From: Mimachlamys varia
Lineage: Eukaryota > Mollusca > Bivalvia > Pectinida > Pectinidae
DNA: 64,000 nt
Assembly (NCBI GenBank): GCA_947623455.1
Contig: OX392532.1
Coordinates: forward strand, 3,720,001 to 3,784,000
Direction: 5' to 3'
In this document: one piece after another, positions 27,574-40,900 of the stretch
Numbering within the stretch: position 1 is the stretch's first letter
How the letters are laid out: each line of letters begins with the position of its first letter
The notes under the pieces: generated by a model
The model's database searches: none
Seen by the model: the letters and a program-made list of their open reading frames with translations, nothing else
Told to the model about the DNA's origin: nothing
Program-made: the position numbers and the translations under genes

Positions 27574-27770
27574 TCATCTCAAACTTGTATTTAAGGATTA
27601 ACTTGAATCTTTATTTTACGTTATGGGGGTATAACACACAAAAAAACGGAGTGTACTCTAAATAAACTGCGAAGCGGTTTATGATAAGAGTACACTCCAA
27701 TTTTTTTGTGTTATAACCCCATAACGTAAAATAAAGATTCAAGTTAATCCTTAAATACAAGTTTGAGATG
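27574..27770. repeat. Long palindrome, 197 bp, MITE-like
   Basis: The left arm begins CATCTCAAACTTGTATTTAA and the right arm ends with the inverse, TTAAATACAAGTTTGAGATG. Pairing continues through AACGTAAAATAAAGATTC and the TACACTCC segment almost to the centre at about 27672. The flanks (ACCTCAT left, CTGCAAC right) show no target-site duplication. An added TTTTTACGTTATGGG further right (about 27815) repeats part of the arm. Probably a foldback or MITE element of unknown class. Confidence 0.75.
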
Positions 27771-28828
27771 CTGCAACAGCCAATCAAAAGCAACATTATA
27801 AACGGCGACGTCAATTTTTACGTTATGGGCTGATACGATAATTTTTTAAACCAATGAAAAAGCTTGTTTCAAACAAAATTAAATTATAACTCTATGACAC
27901 TTCTTACTTCAAAGTATGATGTCGGTTCCGGTCAGACTTCATAATGAACATCCAAACTCACATAACTGGAATACCCGGATAACTTAAATCTGTCGACTTT
28001 GATAAATCAAGGTTTGACTATATAACAACAAACTAACACTCCTGTATAGTGGTTAGGGGTAAATACATAGGATACCTAGTATATCTATCCCCCTTTTATA
28101 ATGAAGACCAAGGTGGTTAAATTTCTAGTGATCTGGGTTTGATAAAAAAGCACTTGCTTCACATTTATAAAGAACACTTAAGGTATAGCATAAGCTAACT
28201 AAAATCCTGGGAGATTTGCATATATTGTGGAAAATATGGCATGATTACGAAATCTTCTAAATTTCTCCAAAAAATTACAGTAACACATTTAGGAACTCCA
28301 TCAGAATATTGTGAAGGCGAGGAACACTAGGACCGGTCAATGGTTTGGGGGCACTTGTTTGGTACAATACATCTTACAAACTATCGTCTTTTGCAAAACA
28401 AAACTTTTTAAAACATATTACGTGAGCTGAATATCAATGGTATTCAATTTTACTTAATTCCCTGGAAGTGGATATTATACAAACTTTTTGCTGTATTGCT
28501 GTGAGAAAACTGTAGATAACAACAGTTTTAGAACCATAAACAACGGCAGGTACTTGAACCCGAGTAGCATGCGACCTCTTTATACTTATCAATATAAGTA
28601 GTCCTTTCTACCATTTTTTACCATTTAATTTTTCATTTTCATTCTGCATTTGCTTGTTTTATATTTCAATATATCTACTGAAAGCACTTAAAATCAAGGA
28701 CACCTGTTCAATTCCATAGAATGCACTTTAACTTTCCTAGCTGTGGAAGCCGTTCATCATCCAATACCAGGGTATGAAAGGTTAAAAAATGTTCAACAGA
28801 AGGTAAGTTATAAGATGACCTTGAAGGT

Positions 28829-28941
28829 TCACCAACTAGCTTTGTGTCGTCTAGCTACTTCCTGTAGGAAGTCTATGTGACTAGCATAGATCTCCAGTTT
28901 ACTAGTAAGGTCCATCCACTTCACTCCTACAGCATCATCAC
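28829..28941 (-). CDS. NUDT9: NUDT9-like terminal exon
   Basis: 113 bases. It completes Gly, then encodes [20 protein letters not shown], then [16 protein letters not shown] and the stop TGA at 28831-28829. It corresponds to the GKVKWVD and YASHSQF region of human NUDT9 and ends about 10 residues earlier than the human protein. Confidence 0.95.
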
Positions 28942-31900
28942 CTAAAACAGAAATCATTAACTCAATAACACGGACTTACTAGGTTAAATGTATCTCATAT
29001 ACCAGCAATAAAATAATGCCATACTAGCTGGTGAATTTATAAATTACTTCTGACTTTCTGATAAATGGTGACCACAAACTTGAACTGTAACACTTGATAG
29101 TTACTGTGCAGCCTTCCTTCAGATCAAATTTCAAAATTTATAATAGAGGACAAGAAGGAACTATGTATAACATTGATAAATCCTGTCTATTGATTCCAGA
29201 GACAAGAATTGTTTACGGATAAACAACCAACGGACAAAAGATAAAGAAAGATTTGAAAATTCTATCCTCTGATAAGGGCTTGCTAAAACTTCAATGGGAA
29301 CTGAAATATCCCTTCCAATGACTTATCCAACCCTGACATTCAATGATAAATTCATCTCCAGCACACACACATATGGATATATTAGCCAGGTGGCATATGA
29401 CAAATACACACACAAATACTCTGTAAACACACACAAATACTTTGTAACACACACAAATACTCTGTAAAACACACAAATACTTTGTAAAACACACAAATGC
29501 TCTGTAACACACACAAATACTCTGTAACACACACAAATGCTCTGTAACACACTCAAATACACAAAATGGAAAAAGGGTCACTCTGTCAATTACTGTTGAT
29601 AATCTTGTAATATTTTAATATAATTGTATAATGTAATGTGCATGGTGTGTCAAATGTGTATAAAGTGTGAGAGTGTATTTTATGACTTACCTCCCCCTTC
29701 CTCTTTAAAGGATTACTTCCCTTTACTTTATGTTGTACTAGCTTTTCATTTCATTTTTCCCTAATTATCCTATCACTTCTAAATTAATTTTGTAAGTTTA
29801 CTTTGGCCATCAATTGGAGAGAATTAATATAGGCTTTGCCTGTTATTTTATCCAAATTGACTGGTAACATCTTATGTCAATAAAAATTTGTTGAAATGAA
29901 ATGGAAAAAGGGCAAACAGGTCACAAAATATTGATTTAAACTTGGATGTACTTACCGGCATGTAACTTAATCTGACTGACTCCTGTACCCGATTCATCAT
30001 GGAAGTTCAAAGCCACAGTTTCCATCCAAGAGTTGTCAGTGTTACGGGGGTCGTCTACGTAGCCTCTATATACCTGGAACAACAAAACTGATTCGTCCAA
30101 TAATTCATGGGTATCTGTTCATGTAATCTACCATATATGTAGTATATAGAAAAAATATCAGGCTGGATAACTAAACCTACTATCTCTGTACTTTGTTTGA
30201 CCCTGACAAAAGGCCAACCTTTAATGTGGTATTATTTCTTGCATAACAAATTAATTATATATTTAATATACGGTAACATCAATTTCAAATTGAATTTGGC
30301 AGATCTTCACTTTCTCTTGAGAAACTTGTTTTGTATTTTTGAGCTTACCTCTTTTCCATTTTTAAAAAAATCATTAATGACTTGTTCTAGTCTCTCTTTT
30401 TCCTCTTCAGACTTTTCTAATGTGTTCATGGCTTCCTCACCAAACTCCCGTTTCAAGGTTTCTGTTATCACCTCTCCTGGATCCACCATTCCCTGTGATT
30501 TGATTGATATTACAAGACTTATTCATTCTACAATATTCGACTATTTGAACGTAATTTTGAAATATCTTCCTTCACTTTGAAAGCAATAAAATATCATTGC
30601 AACCATTTTGTATTGCAAGGTTATTTAACAGGAAGGGTGTTAATTTATGTTTCGTAAATTATCTATTAGAAATGTAGTCTGCAGGTTAATACCAAAACAC
30701 CAGGTAACACTCATGCCCTAGATGTAAAACAAAAGGGGGCAAAAAACCTTTAATTGGCCCCCTTATACCTCTCAAAAAAACCCGCAAAAAACTAGACCTG
30801 TCGCCAAGATAGCTGACTTATCCCCCCACCCCCCAATCAGCCAATGAACGGTTGGTTCAATTTCACATAACATTAACAAAATGTCAGACTAAATTTATGT
30901 TAGTATGACATCAAATTAAAGCCACTCAGCGCATAAGGATAATTGTCAATGTAAGTAAAAAAGCTTTCTTAGATACCAGCTCTATTTATCAGCTTTGTCA
31001 CAAAATGTGAATTCTTGTTGAAGGACGGCCGTGTCATGTTTCTAAATTGACTTAATTTCGTAAATGCATACATGAAACATAACACATTGTTACCAAAAGT
31101 GTGTTAAAAGAAAGCAAATCATTGTTTTGCTCAACTATCAGAAACAGTTAGATCTAGAGTACAGTTGACCGGGAGGCCTAATTGTCATTTTGACCTAAGC
31201 ATGGCAGGTAAACTGCGTCGCCATTTGCAACATGTATCATCTATTATGTGGTATGCTACTTGCATCTTCCAATGTTTTATAGCTGTTTTAAAACCAGTTA
31301 TATGCAACTGTTTATGTGGGGAAAGTACAACAGAACACTTCATATAAGAAGACCATAGTTTCTTACTTTCTGTTTATGATACTTCACTATACACCTCCCC
31401 TCCAATTAACATCTTACCCCAGAAACATGTAGAACTTAACCCACTGACCTAGACAACTTACCCCATTAACTAGAAAACTAACCAAAGTAACCTAGACAAC
31501 TTACCCCGGTAACCTGGAGAACTTAGCCCAGTAATTAACCTAGATAACTTACCCTAGTAACCTGGACAACTTACCCTAGTAACCTAGACAACTTACCCCA
31601 GTAACCTAGACAACTTATTCCAGTAATCCAGACAAATTACCCCAGTAACCTAGACAACTTACCCTAGTAACCTAGACAACTTACCCCAGTAACCTAGACA
31701 AATTACCTCAGTAACCTAGACAACTTATCCTTGTAACCTAGACAACTTACCCCAGTAACCTAGACAACTTACCCCAGTAATCCAGACAAATTACCCCAGT
31801 AACCTAGACAACTTATCCTAGTAACCTAGACATATTACCCCAGTAACCTAGACAACTTATCCTAGTAACCTAGACAAATTACCCCAGTTACCTTGACAAC

Positions 31901-34900
31901 TTATCCTAGTAACCTAGACAAATTACCTCAGTAACCTAGAGAACTTATCCTAGTAACCTAGACAACTTACCTAGTAATCCAGACAAGATACCCCAGTAAT
32001 CCAGACAAATTACCCCAGTAATCCAGACAAATTACCCCAGTAATCAGGACAAATTACCCCAGTTACCAAGACAACTTGTCCTAGTAACCTAGACAAATAC
32101 CCTAGTAACCTAGACAACTTTCCCCAGTAACCTAGACAACTTACCCCAGTTACCTAGACAACTTACCCCAGTTACCTTGACAACTTACCCCAGTTACCTA
32201 GACAACTTATCCACGTAACCTAGACAAATTACCCCAGTAACCTAGACAACTTTCCCCAGTAACCTAGACAACTTACTCCAGTTACCTAGACAACTTACCC
32301 CAGTAACCTAGACAACTTACCCCAGTTACCTAGACAACTTACCCTTGTTACCTAGACAACTTTCCCTTGTTACCCAGACAACTTACCCCAGTTACCTAGA
32401 CAACTTTCCCTTGTTACCCAGACAACTTAACCTAGTTACCTAGACAACTTACCCCAGTAACCTAGACAACTTACCCCAGTAACCTAGACAACTTACCCCA
32501 GTTACCTAGACAACTTTCCCTTGTTACCCAGACAGCTTACCCCAGTTACCTAGACAACTTACCCCAGTAACCTAGACAACTTACCCCAGTAACCTAGACA
32601 ACTTACCCCAGTAACCTAGACAACTTACCCCAGTTACCTAGACAACTTTCCCTTGTTACTCAGACAACTTACCCCAGTTACCTAGACAACTTACCCCAGT
32701 AACCTAGACAACTTACCCCAGTTACCTAGACAACTTTCCCTTGTTACTCAGACAACTTACCCCAGTAACCTAGACAACTTACCCCAGTATCCTAGACAAC
32801 TTACCCCAGTAACCTAGACAACTCTCCCTTGTTACTCAGACAACTTACCCCAGTAACCTAGACAACTTACCCCAGTAACCTAGACAACTTACCCCAGTTA
32901 CCTAGACAACTTTCCCTTGTTACCCAGACAGCTTACCCCAGTTACCTAGACAACTTACCCCAGTAACCTAGACAACTTACCCCAGTAACCTAGACAACTT
33001 ACCCCAGTAACCTAGACAACTTACCCCAGTTACCTAGACAACTTTCCCTTGTTACTCAGACAACTTACCCCAGTTACCTAGACAACTTTCCCTTGTTACT
33101 CAGACAACTTACCCCAGTAACCTAGACAACTTACCCCAGTTACCTAGACAACTTTCCCTTGTTACCCAGACAACTTACCCCAGTTACCTAGACAACTTAC
33201 CCCAGTAACCTAGACAACTTACCCCAGTAACCTAGACAACTTACCCCAGTAACCTAGACAACTTACCCCAGTTACCTAGACAACTTTCCCTTGTTACTCA
33301 GACAACTTACCCCAGTTACCTAGACAACTTACCCCAGTAACCTAGACAACTTACCCCAGTTACCTAGACAACTTTCCCTTGTTACTCAGACAACTTACCC
33401 CAGTAACCTAGACAACTTACCCCAGTATCCTAGACAACTTACCCCAGTAACCTAGACAACTTACCCCAGTAACCTAGACAACTTACCCCAGTTACCTAGA
33501 CAACTTTCCCTTGTTACTCAGACAACTTACCCCAGTTACCTAGACAACTTTCCCTTGTTACTCAGACAAATTACCCCAGTAACCTAGACAACTTACCCCA
33601 GTTACCTAGACAACTTACCCCAGTTACCTAGACAACTTACCCCAGTTACCTAGACAACTTACCCCAGTAACCTAGACAACTTACCCCAGTTACCTAGACA
33701 ACCTCCCCCAGTTATCTAGACAACTTACCCCAGTAACCTTGACAACTTACCCCAGTTACCTAGACAACTTACCTCAGTTACCTAGACAACTTACCTCAGC
33801 AACCTAAACAACTTACCTCAGTAACCTAAACAACTTACCTCAGTTACCTAGACAACTTACCCCAGTTACCTAGACAACTTACCCCAGTTACCTAGACAAC
33901 TTAACCCAGTTACCTAGACAACTTACCTCAGTTACCTAGACAACTTACCCCAGTTACCTAGACAACTTACCCCAGTTACCTAGACAACTTACCTCAGCAA
34001 CCTAAACAACTTACCCCAGTAACCTAAACAACTTACCTCAGTTACCTAGACAACTTACCCCAGTAACCTTGACAACTTACCCCAGTTACCTAGACAACTT
34101 ACCTCAGTTACCTAGACAACTTACCTCAGTAACCTAGACAACTTTCCCCTGTTACCCAGACAACTTTCCCTTGTTACTCAGACAACTTACCCCAGTAACC
34201 TAGACAACTTACCCCAGTAACCTAGACAACTTACCCCAGTTACCTAGACAACTTTCCCTTGTTACTCAGACAACTTACCCCAGTTACCTAGACAACTTTC
34301 CCTTGTTACTCAGACAACTTACCCCAGTAACCTAGACAACTTACCCCAGTTACCTAGACAACTTTCCCTTGTTACCCAGACAACTTACCCCAGTTATCTA
34401 GACAACTTACCCCAGTAACCTAGACAACTTACCCCAGTAACCTAGACAACTTACCCCAGTAACCTAGACAACTTACCCCAGTTACCTAGACAACTTTCCC
34501 TTGTTACTCAGACAACTTACCCCAGTAACCTAGACAACTTACCCCAGTATCCTAGACAACTTACCCCAGTAACCTCGACAACTTTCCCTTGTTACTCAGA
34601 CAACTTACCCCAGTAACCTAGACAACTTACCCCAGTAACCTAGACAACTTACCCCAGTTACCTAGACAATTTTCCCTTGTTACTCAGACAACTTACCCCA
34701 GTTACCTAGACAACTTTCCCTTGTTACTCAGACAACTTACCCCAGTAACCTAGACAACTTACCCCAGTTACCTAGACAACTTACCCCAGTTACCTAGACA
34801 ACTTTCCCCAGTTACCTAGACAACTTACCCCAGTAACCTAGACAACTTACCCCGGTTACCTAGACAACCTCCCCCAGTTACCTAGACAACTTACCCCAGT

Positions 34901-37900
34901 AACCTTGACAACTTACCCCAGTTACCTAGACAACTTACCTCAGTTACCTAGACAACTTACCTCAGCAACCTAAACAACTTACCTCAGTAACATAAACAAC
35001 TTACCTCAGTTACCTAGACAACTTACCCCAGTTACCTAGACAACTTACCCCAGTTACCTAGACAACTTACCCCAGTTACCTAGACAACTTACCTCAGTTA
35101 CCTAGACAACTTACCCCAGTTACCTAGACAACTTACCCCAGTTACCTAGACAACTTACCTCAGCAACCTAAACAACTTACCCCAGTAACCTAAACAACTT
35201 ACCTCAGTTACCTAGACAACTTACCCCAGTAACCTAGACAACTTACCCCAGTAACCTAGACAACTTACCCCAGTTACCTAGACAACTTTCCCTTGTTACC
35301 CAGACAGCTTACCCCAGTTACCTAGACAACTTACCCCAGTAACCTAGACAACTTACCCCAGTAACCTAGACAACTTACCCCAGTAACCTAGACAACTTAC
35401 CCCAGTTACCTAGACAACTTTCCCTTGTTACTCAGACAACTTACCCCAGTTACCTAGACAACTTTCCCTTGTTACTCAGACAACTTACCCCAGTAACCTA
35501 GACAACTTACCCCAGTTACCTAGACAACTTTCCCTTGTTACCCAGACAACTTACCCCAGTTACCTAGACAACTTACCCCAGTAACCTAGACAACTTACCC
35601 CAGTAACCTAGACAACTTACCCCAGTAACCTAGACAACTTACCCCAGTTACCTAGACAACTTTCCCTTGTTACTCAGACAACTTACCCCAGTTACCTAGA
35701 CAACTTACCCCAGTAACCTAGACAACTTACCCCAGTTACCTAGACAACTTTCCCTTGTTACTCAGACAACTTACCCCAGTAACCTAGACAACTTACCCCA
35801 GTTACCTAGACAACTTTCCCTTGTTACTCAGACAACTTATCCCAGTAACCTAGACAACTTACCCCAGTAACCTAGACAACTTACCCCAGTTACCTAGACA
35901 ACTTTCCCTTGTTACTCAGACAACTTACCCCAGTTACCTAGACAACTTACCCCAGTAACCTAGACAACTTACCCCAGTTACCTAGACAACTTTCCCTTGT
36001 TACTCAGACAACTTACCCCAGTAACCTAGACAACTTACCCCAGTATCCTAGACAACTTACCCCAGTAACCTAGACAACTCTCCCTTGTTACTCAGACAAC
36101 TTACCCCAGTAACCTAGACAACTTACCCCAGTAACCTAGACAACTTACCCCAGTTACCTAGACAACTTTCCCTTGTTACCCAGACAGCTTACCCCAGTTA
36201 CCTAGACAACTTACCCCAGTAACCTAGACAACTTACCCCAGTAACCTAGACAACTTACCCCAGTAACCTAGACAACTTACCCCAGTTACCTAGACAACTT
36301 TCCCTTGTTACTCAGACAACTTACCCCAGTTACCTAGACAACTTTCCCTTGTTACTCAGACAACTTACCCCAGTAACCTAGACAACTTACCCCAGTTACC
36401 TAGACAACTTTCCCTTGTTACCCAGACAACTTACCCCAGTTACCTAGACAACTTACCCCAGTAACCTAGACAACTTACCCCAGTAACCTAGACAACTTAC
36501 CCCAGTAACCTAGACAACTTACCCCAGTTACCTAGACAACTTTCCCTTGTTACTCAGACAACTTACCCCAGTTACCTAGACAACTTACCCCAGTAACCTA
36601 GACAACTTACCCCAGTTACCTAGACAACTTTCCCTTGTTACTCAGACAACTTACCCCAGTAACCTAGACAACTTACCCCAGTATCCTAGACAACTTACCC
36701 CAGTAACCTAGACAACTTACCCCAGTAACCTAGACAACTTACCCCAGTTACCTAGACAACTTTCCCTTGTTACTCAGACAACTTACCCCAGTTACCTAGA
36801 CAACTTTCCCTTGTTACTCAGACAAATTACCCCAGTAACCTAGACAACTTACCCCAGTTACCTAGACAACTTACCCCAGTTACCTAGACAACTTACCCCA
36901 GTTACCTAGACAACTTACCCCAGTAACCTAGACAACTTACCCCAGTTACCTAGACAACCTCCCCCAGTTATCTAGACAACTTACCCCAGTAACCTTGACA
37001 ACTTACCCCAGTTACCTAGACAACTTACCTCAGTTACCTAGACAACTTACCTCAGCAACCTAAACAACTTACCTCAGTAACCTAAACAACTTACCTCAGT
37101 TACCTAGACAACTTACCCCAGTTACCTAGACAACTTACCCCAGTTACCTAGACAACTTAACCCAGTTACCTAGACAACTTACCTCAGTTACCTAGACAAC
37201 TTACCCCAGTTACCTAGACAACTTACCCCAGTTACCTAGACAACTTACCTCAGCAACCTAAACAACTTACCCCAGTAACCTAAACAACTTACCTCAGTTA
37301 CCTAGACAACTTACCCCAGTAACCTTGACAACTTACCCCAGTTACCTAGACAACTTACCTCAGTTACCTAGACAACTTACCTCAGTAACCTAGACAACTT
37401 TCCCCTGTTACCCAGACAACTTTCCCTTGTTACTCAGACAACTTACCCCAGTAACCTAGACAACTTACCCCAGTAACCTAGACAACTTACCCCAGTTACC
37501 TAGACAACTTTCCCTTGTTACTCAGACAACTTACCCCAGTTACCTAGACAACTTTCCCTTGTTACTCAGACAACTTACCCCAGTAACCTAGACAACTTAC
37601 CCCAGTTACCTAGACAACTTTCCCTTGTTACCCAGACAACTTACCCCAGTTATCTAGACAACTTACCCCAGTAACCTAGACAACTTACCCCAGTAACCTA
37701 GACAACTTACCCCAGTAACCTAGACAACTTACCCCAGTTACCTAGACAACTTTCCCTTGTTACTCAGACAACTTACCCCAGTAACCTAGACAACTTACCC
37801 CAGTATCCTAGACAACTTACCCCAGTAACCTCGACAACTTTCCCTTGTTACTCAGACAACTTACCCCAGTAACCTAGACAACTTACCCCAGTAACCTAGA

Positions 37901-40900
37901 CAACTTACCCCAGTTACCTAGACAATTTTCCCTTGTTACTCAGACAACTTACCCCAGTTACCTAGACAACTTTCCCTTGTTACTCAGACAACTTACCCCA
38001 GTAACCTAGACAACTTACCCCAGTTACCTAGACAACTTACCCCAGTTACCTAGACAACTTTCCCCAGTTACCTAGACAACTTACCCCAGTAACCTAGACA
38101 ACTTACCCCGGTTACCTAGACAACCTCCCCCAGTTACCTAGACAACTTACCCCAGTAACCTTGACAACTTACCCCAGTTACCTAGACAACTTACCTCAGT
38201 TACCTAGACAACTTACCTCAGCAACCTAAACAACTTACCTCAGTAACATAAACAACTTACCTCAGTTACCTAGACAACTTACCCCAGTTACCTAGACAAC
38301 TTACCCCAGTTACCTAGACAACTTACCCCAGTTACCTAGACAACTTACCTCAGTTACCTAGACAACTTACCCCAGTTACCTAGACAACTTACCCCAGTTA
38401 CCTAGACAACTTACCTCAGCAACCTAAACAACTTACCCCAGTAACCTAAACAACTTACCTCAGTTACCTAGACAACTTACCCCAGTAACCTAGACAACTT
38501 ACCCCAGTAACCTAGACAACTTACCCCAGTTACCTAGACAACTTTCCCTTGTTACCCAGACAGCTTACCCCAGTTACCTAGACAACTTACCCCAGTAACC
38601 TAGACAACTTACCCCAGTAACCTAGACAACTTACCCCAGTAACCTAGACAACTTACCCCAGTTACCTAGACAACTTTCCCTTGTTACTCAGACAACTTAC
38701 CCCAGTTACCTAGACAACTTTCCCTTGTTACTCAGACAACTTACCCCAGTAACCTAGACAACTTACCCCAGTTACCTAGACAACTTTCCCTTGTTACCCA
38801 GACAACTTACCCCAGTTACCTAGACAACTTACCCCAGTAACCTAGACAACTTACCCCAGTAACCTAGACAACTTACCCCAGTAACCTAGACAACTTACCC
38901 CAGTTACCTAGACAACTTTCCCTTGTTACTCAGACAACTTACCCCAGTTACCTAGACAACTTACCCCAGTAACCTAGACAACTTACCCCAGTTACCTAGA
39001 CAACTTTCCCTTGTTACTCAGACAACTTACCCCAGTAACCTAGACAACTTACCCCAGTTACCTAGACAACTTTCCCTTGTTACTCAGACAACTTATCCCA
39101 GTAACCTAGACAACTTACCCCAGTTACCTAGACAACTTTCCCTTGTTACCCAGACAACTTACCCCAGTTACCTAGACAACTTACCCCAGTAACCTAGACA
39201 ACTTACCCCAGTAACCTAGACAACTTACCCCAGTAACCTAGACAACTTACCCCAGTTACCTAGACAACTTTCCCTTGTTACTCAGACAACTTACCCCAGT
39301 AACCTAGACAACTTACCCCAGTTACCTAGACAACTTACCCCAGTAACCTCGACAACTTTCCCTTGTTACTCAGACAACTTACCCCAGTAACCTAGACAAC
39401 TTACCCCAGTAACCTAGACAACTTACCCCAGTTACCTAGACAACTTTCCCTTGTTACTCAGACAACTTACCCCAGTAACCTAGACAACTTACCCCAGTTA
39501 CCTAGACAACTTACCCCAGTTACCTAGACAACTTTCCCCAGTTACCTAGACAACTTACCCCAGTAACCTAGACAACTTACCCCAGTTACCTAGACAACCT
39601 CCCCCAGTTACCTAGACAACTTACCCCAGTAACCTTGACAACTTACCCCAGTTACCTAGACAACTTACCTCAGTTACCTAGACAACTTACCTCAGCAACC
39701 TAAACAACTTACCTCAGTAACATAAACAACTTACCTCAGTTACCTAGACAACTTACCCCAGTTACCTAGACAACTTACCCCAGTTACCTAGACAACTTAC
39801 CCCAGTTACCTAGACAACTTACCTCAGTTACCTAGACAACTTACCCCAGTTACCTAGACAACTTACCCCAGTTACCTAGACAACTTACCTCAGCAACCTA
39901 AACAACTTACCCCAGTAACCTAAACAACTTACCTCAGTTACCTAGACAACTTACCCCAGTAACCTAGACAACTTACCCCAGTAACCTAGACAACTTACCC
40001 CAGTTACCTAGACAACTTTCCCTTGTTACCCAGACAGCTTACCCCAGTTACCTAGACAACTTACCCCAGTAACCTAGACAACTTACCCCAGTAACCTAGA
40101 CAACTTACCCCAGTAACCTAGACAACTTACCCCAGTTACCTAGACAACTTTCCCTTGTTACTCAGACAACTTACCCCAGTTACCTAGACAACTTTCCCTT
40201 GTTACTCAGACAACTTACCCCAGTAACCTAGACAACTTACCCCAGTTACCTAGACAACTTTCCCTTGTTACCCAGACAACTTACCCCAGTTACCTAGACA
40301 ACTTACCCCAGTAACCTAGACAACTTACCCCAGTAACCTAGACAACTTACCCCAGTAACCTAGACAACTTACCCCAGTTACCTAGACAACTTTCCCTTGT
40401 TACTCAGACAACTTACCCCAGTTACCTAGACAACTTACCCCAGTAACCTAGACAACTTACCCCAGTTACCTAGACAACTTTCCCTTGTTACTCAGACAAC
40501 TTACCCCAGTAACCTAGACAACTTACCCCAGTATCCTAGACAACTTACCCCAGTAACCTAGACAACTTACCCCAGTAACCTAGACAACTTACCCCAGTAA
40601 CCTAGACAACTTACCCCAGTTACCTAGACAACCTCCCCCAGTTATCTAGACAACTTACCCCAGTAACCTTGACAACTTACCCCAGTTACCTAGACAACTT
40701 ACCTTAGTTACCTAGACAACTTACCTCAGCAACCTAAACAACTTACCTCAGTAACCTAAACAACTTACCTCAGTTACCTAGACAACTTACCCCAGTTACC
40801 TAGACAACTTAGCCCAGTTACCTAGACAACTTAACCCAGTTACCTAGACAACTTACCTCAGTTACCTAGACAACTTACCCCAGTTACCTAGACAACTTAC

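Larger units (their letters stand above)
22863..28828. other. Long AT-rich region downstream of the NUDT9-like gene
   Basis: No coding exon could be supported on either strand. The short open frames here (for example 23040-23354 and 25162-25437) show no family features. Part of it is probably 3' UTR and intergenic sequence of the minus-strand NUDT9-like gene, but no close AATAAA on the minus strand was identified. It contains a GT microsatellite and a long palindrome, listed separately. Confidence 0.45.

Noticed and set aside
29291..29581. Cys/Val-rich minus-strand frames
   Set aside because: Two overlapping frames over the CA-rich array G in an intron; low complexity.
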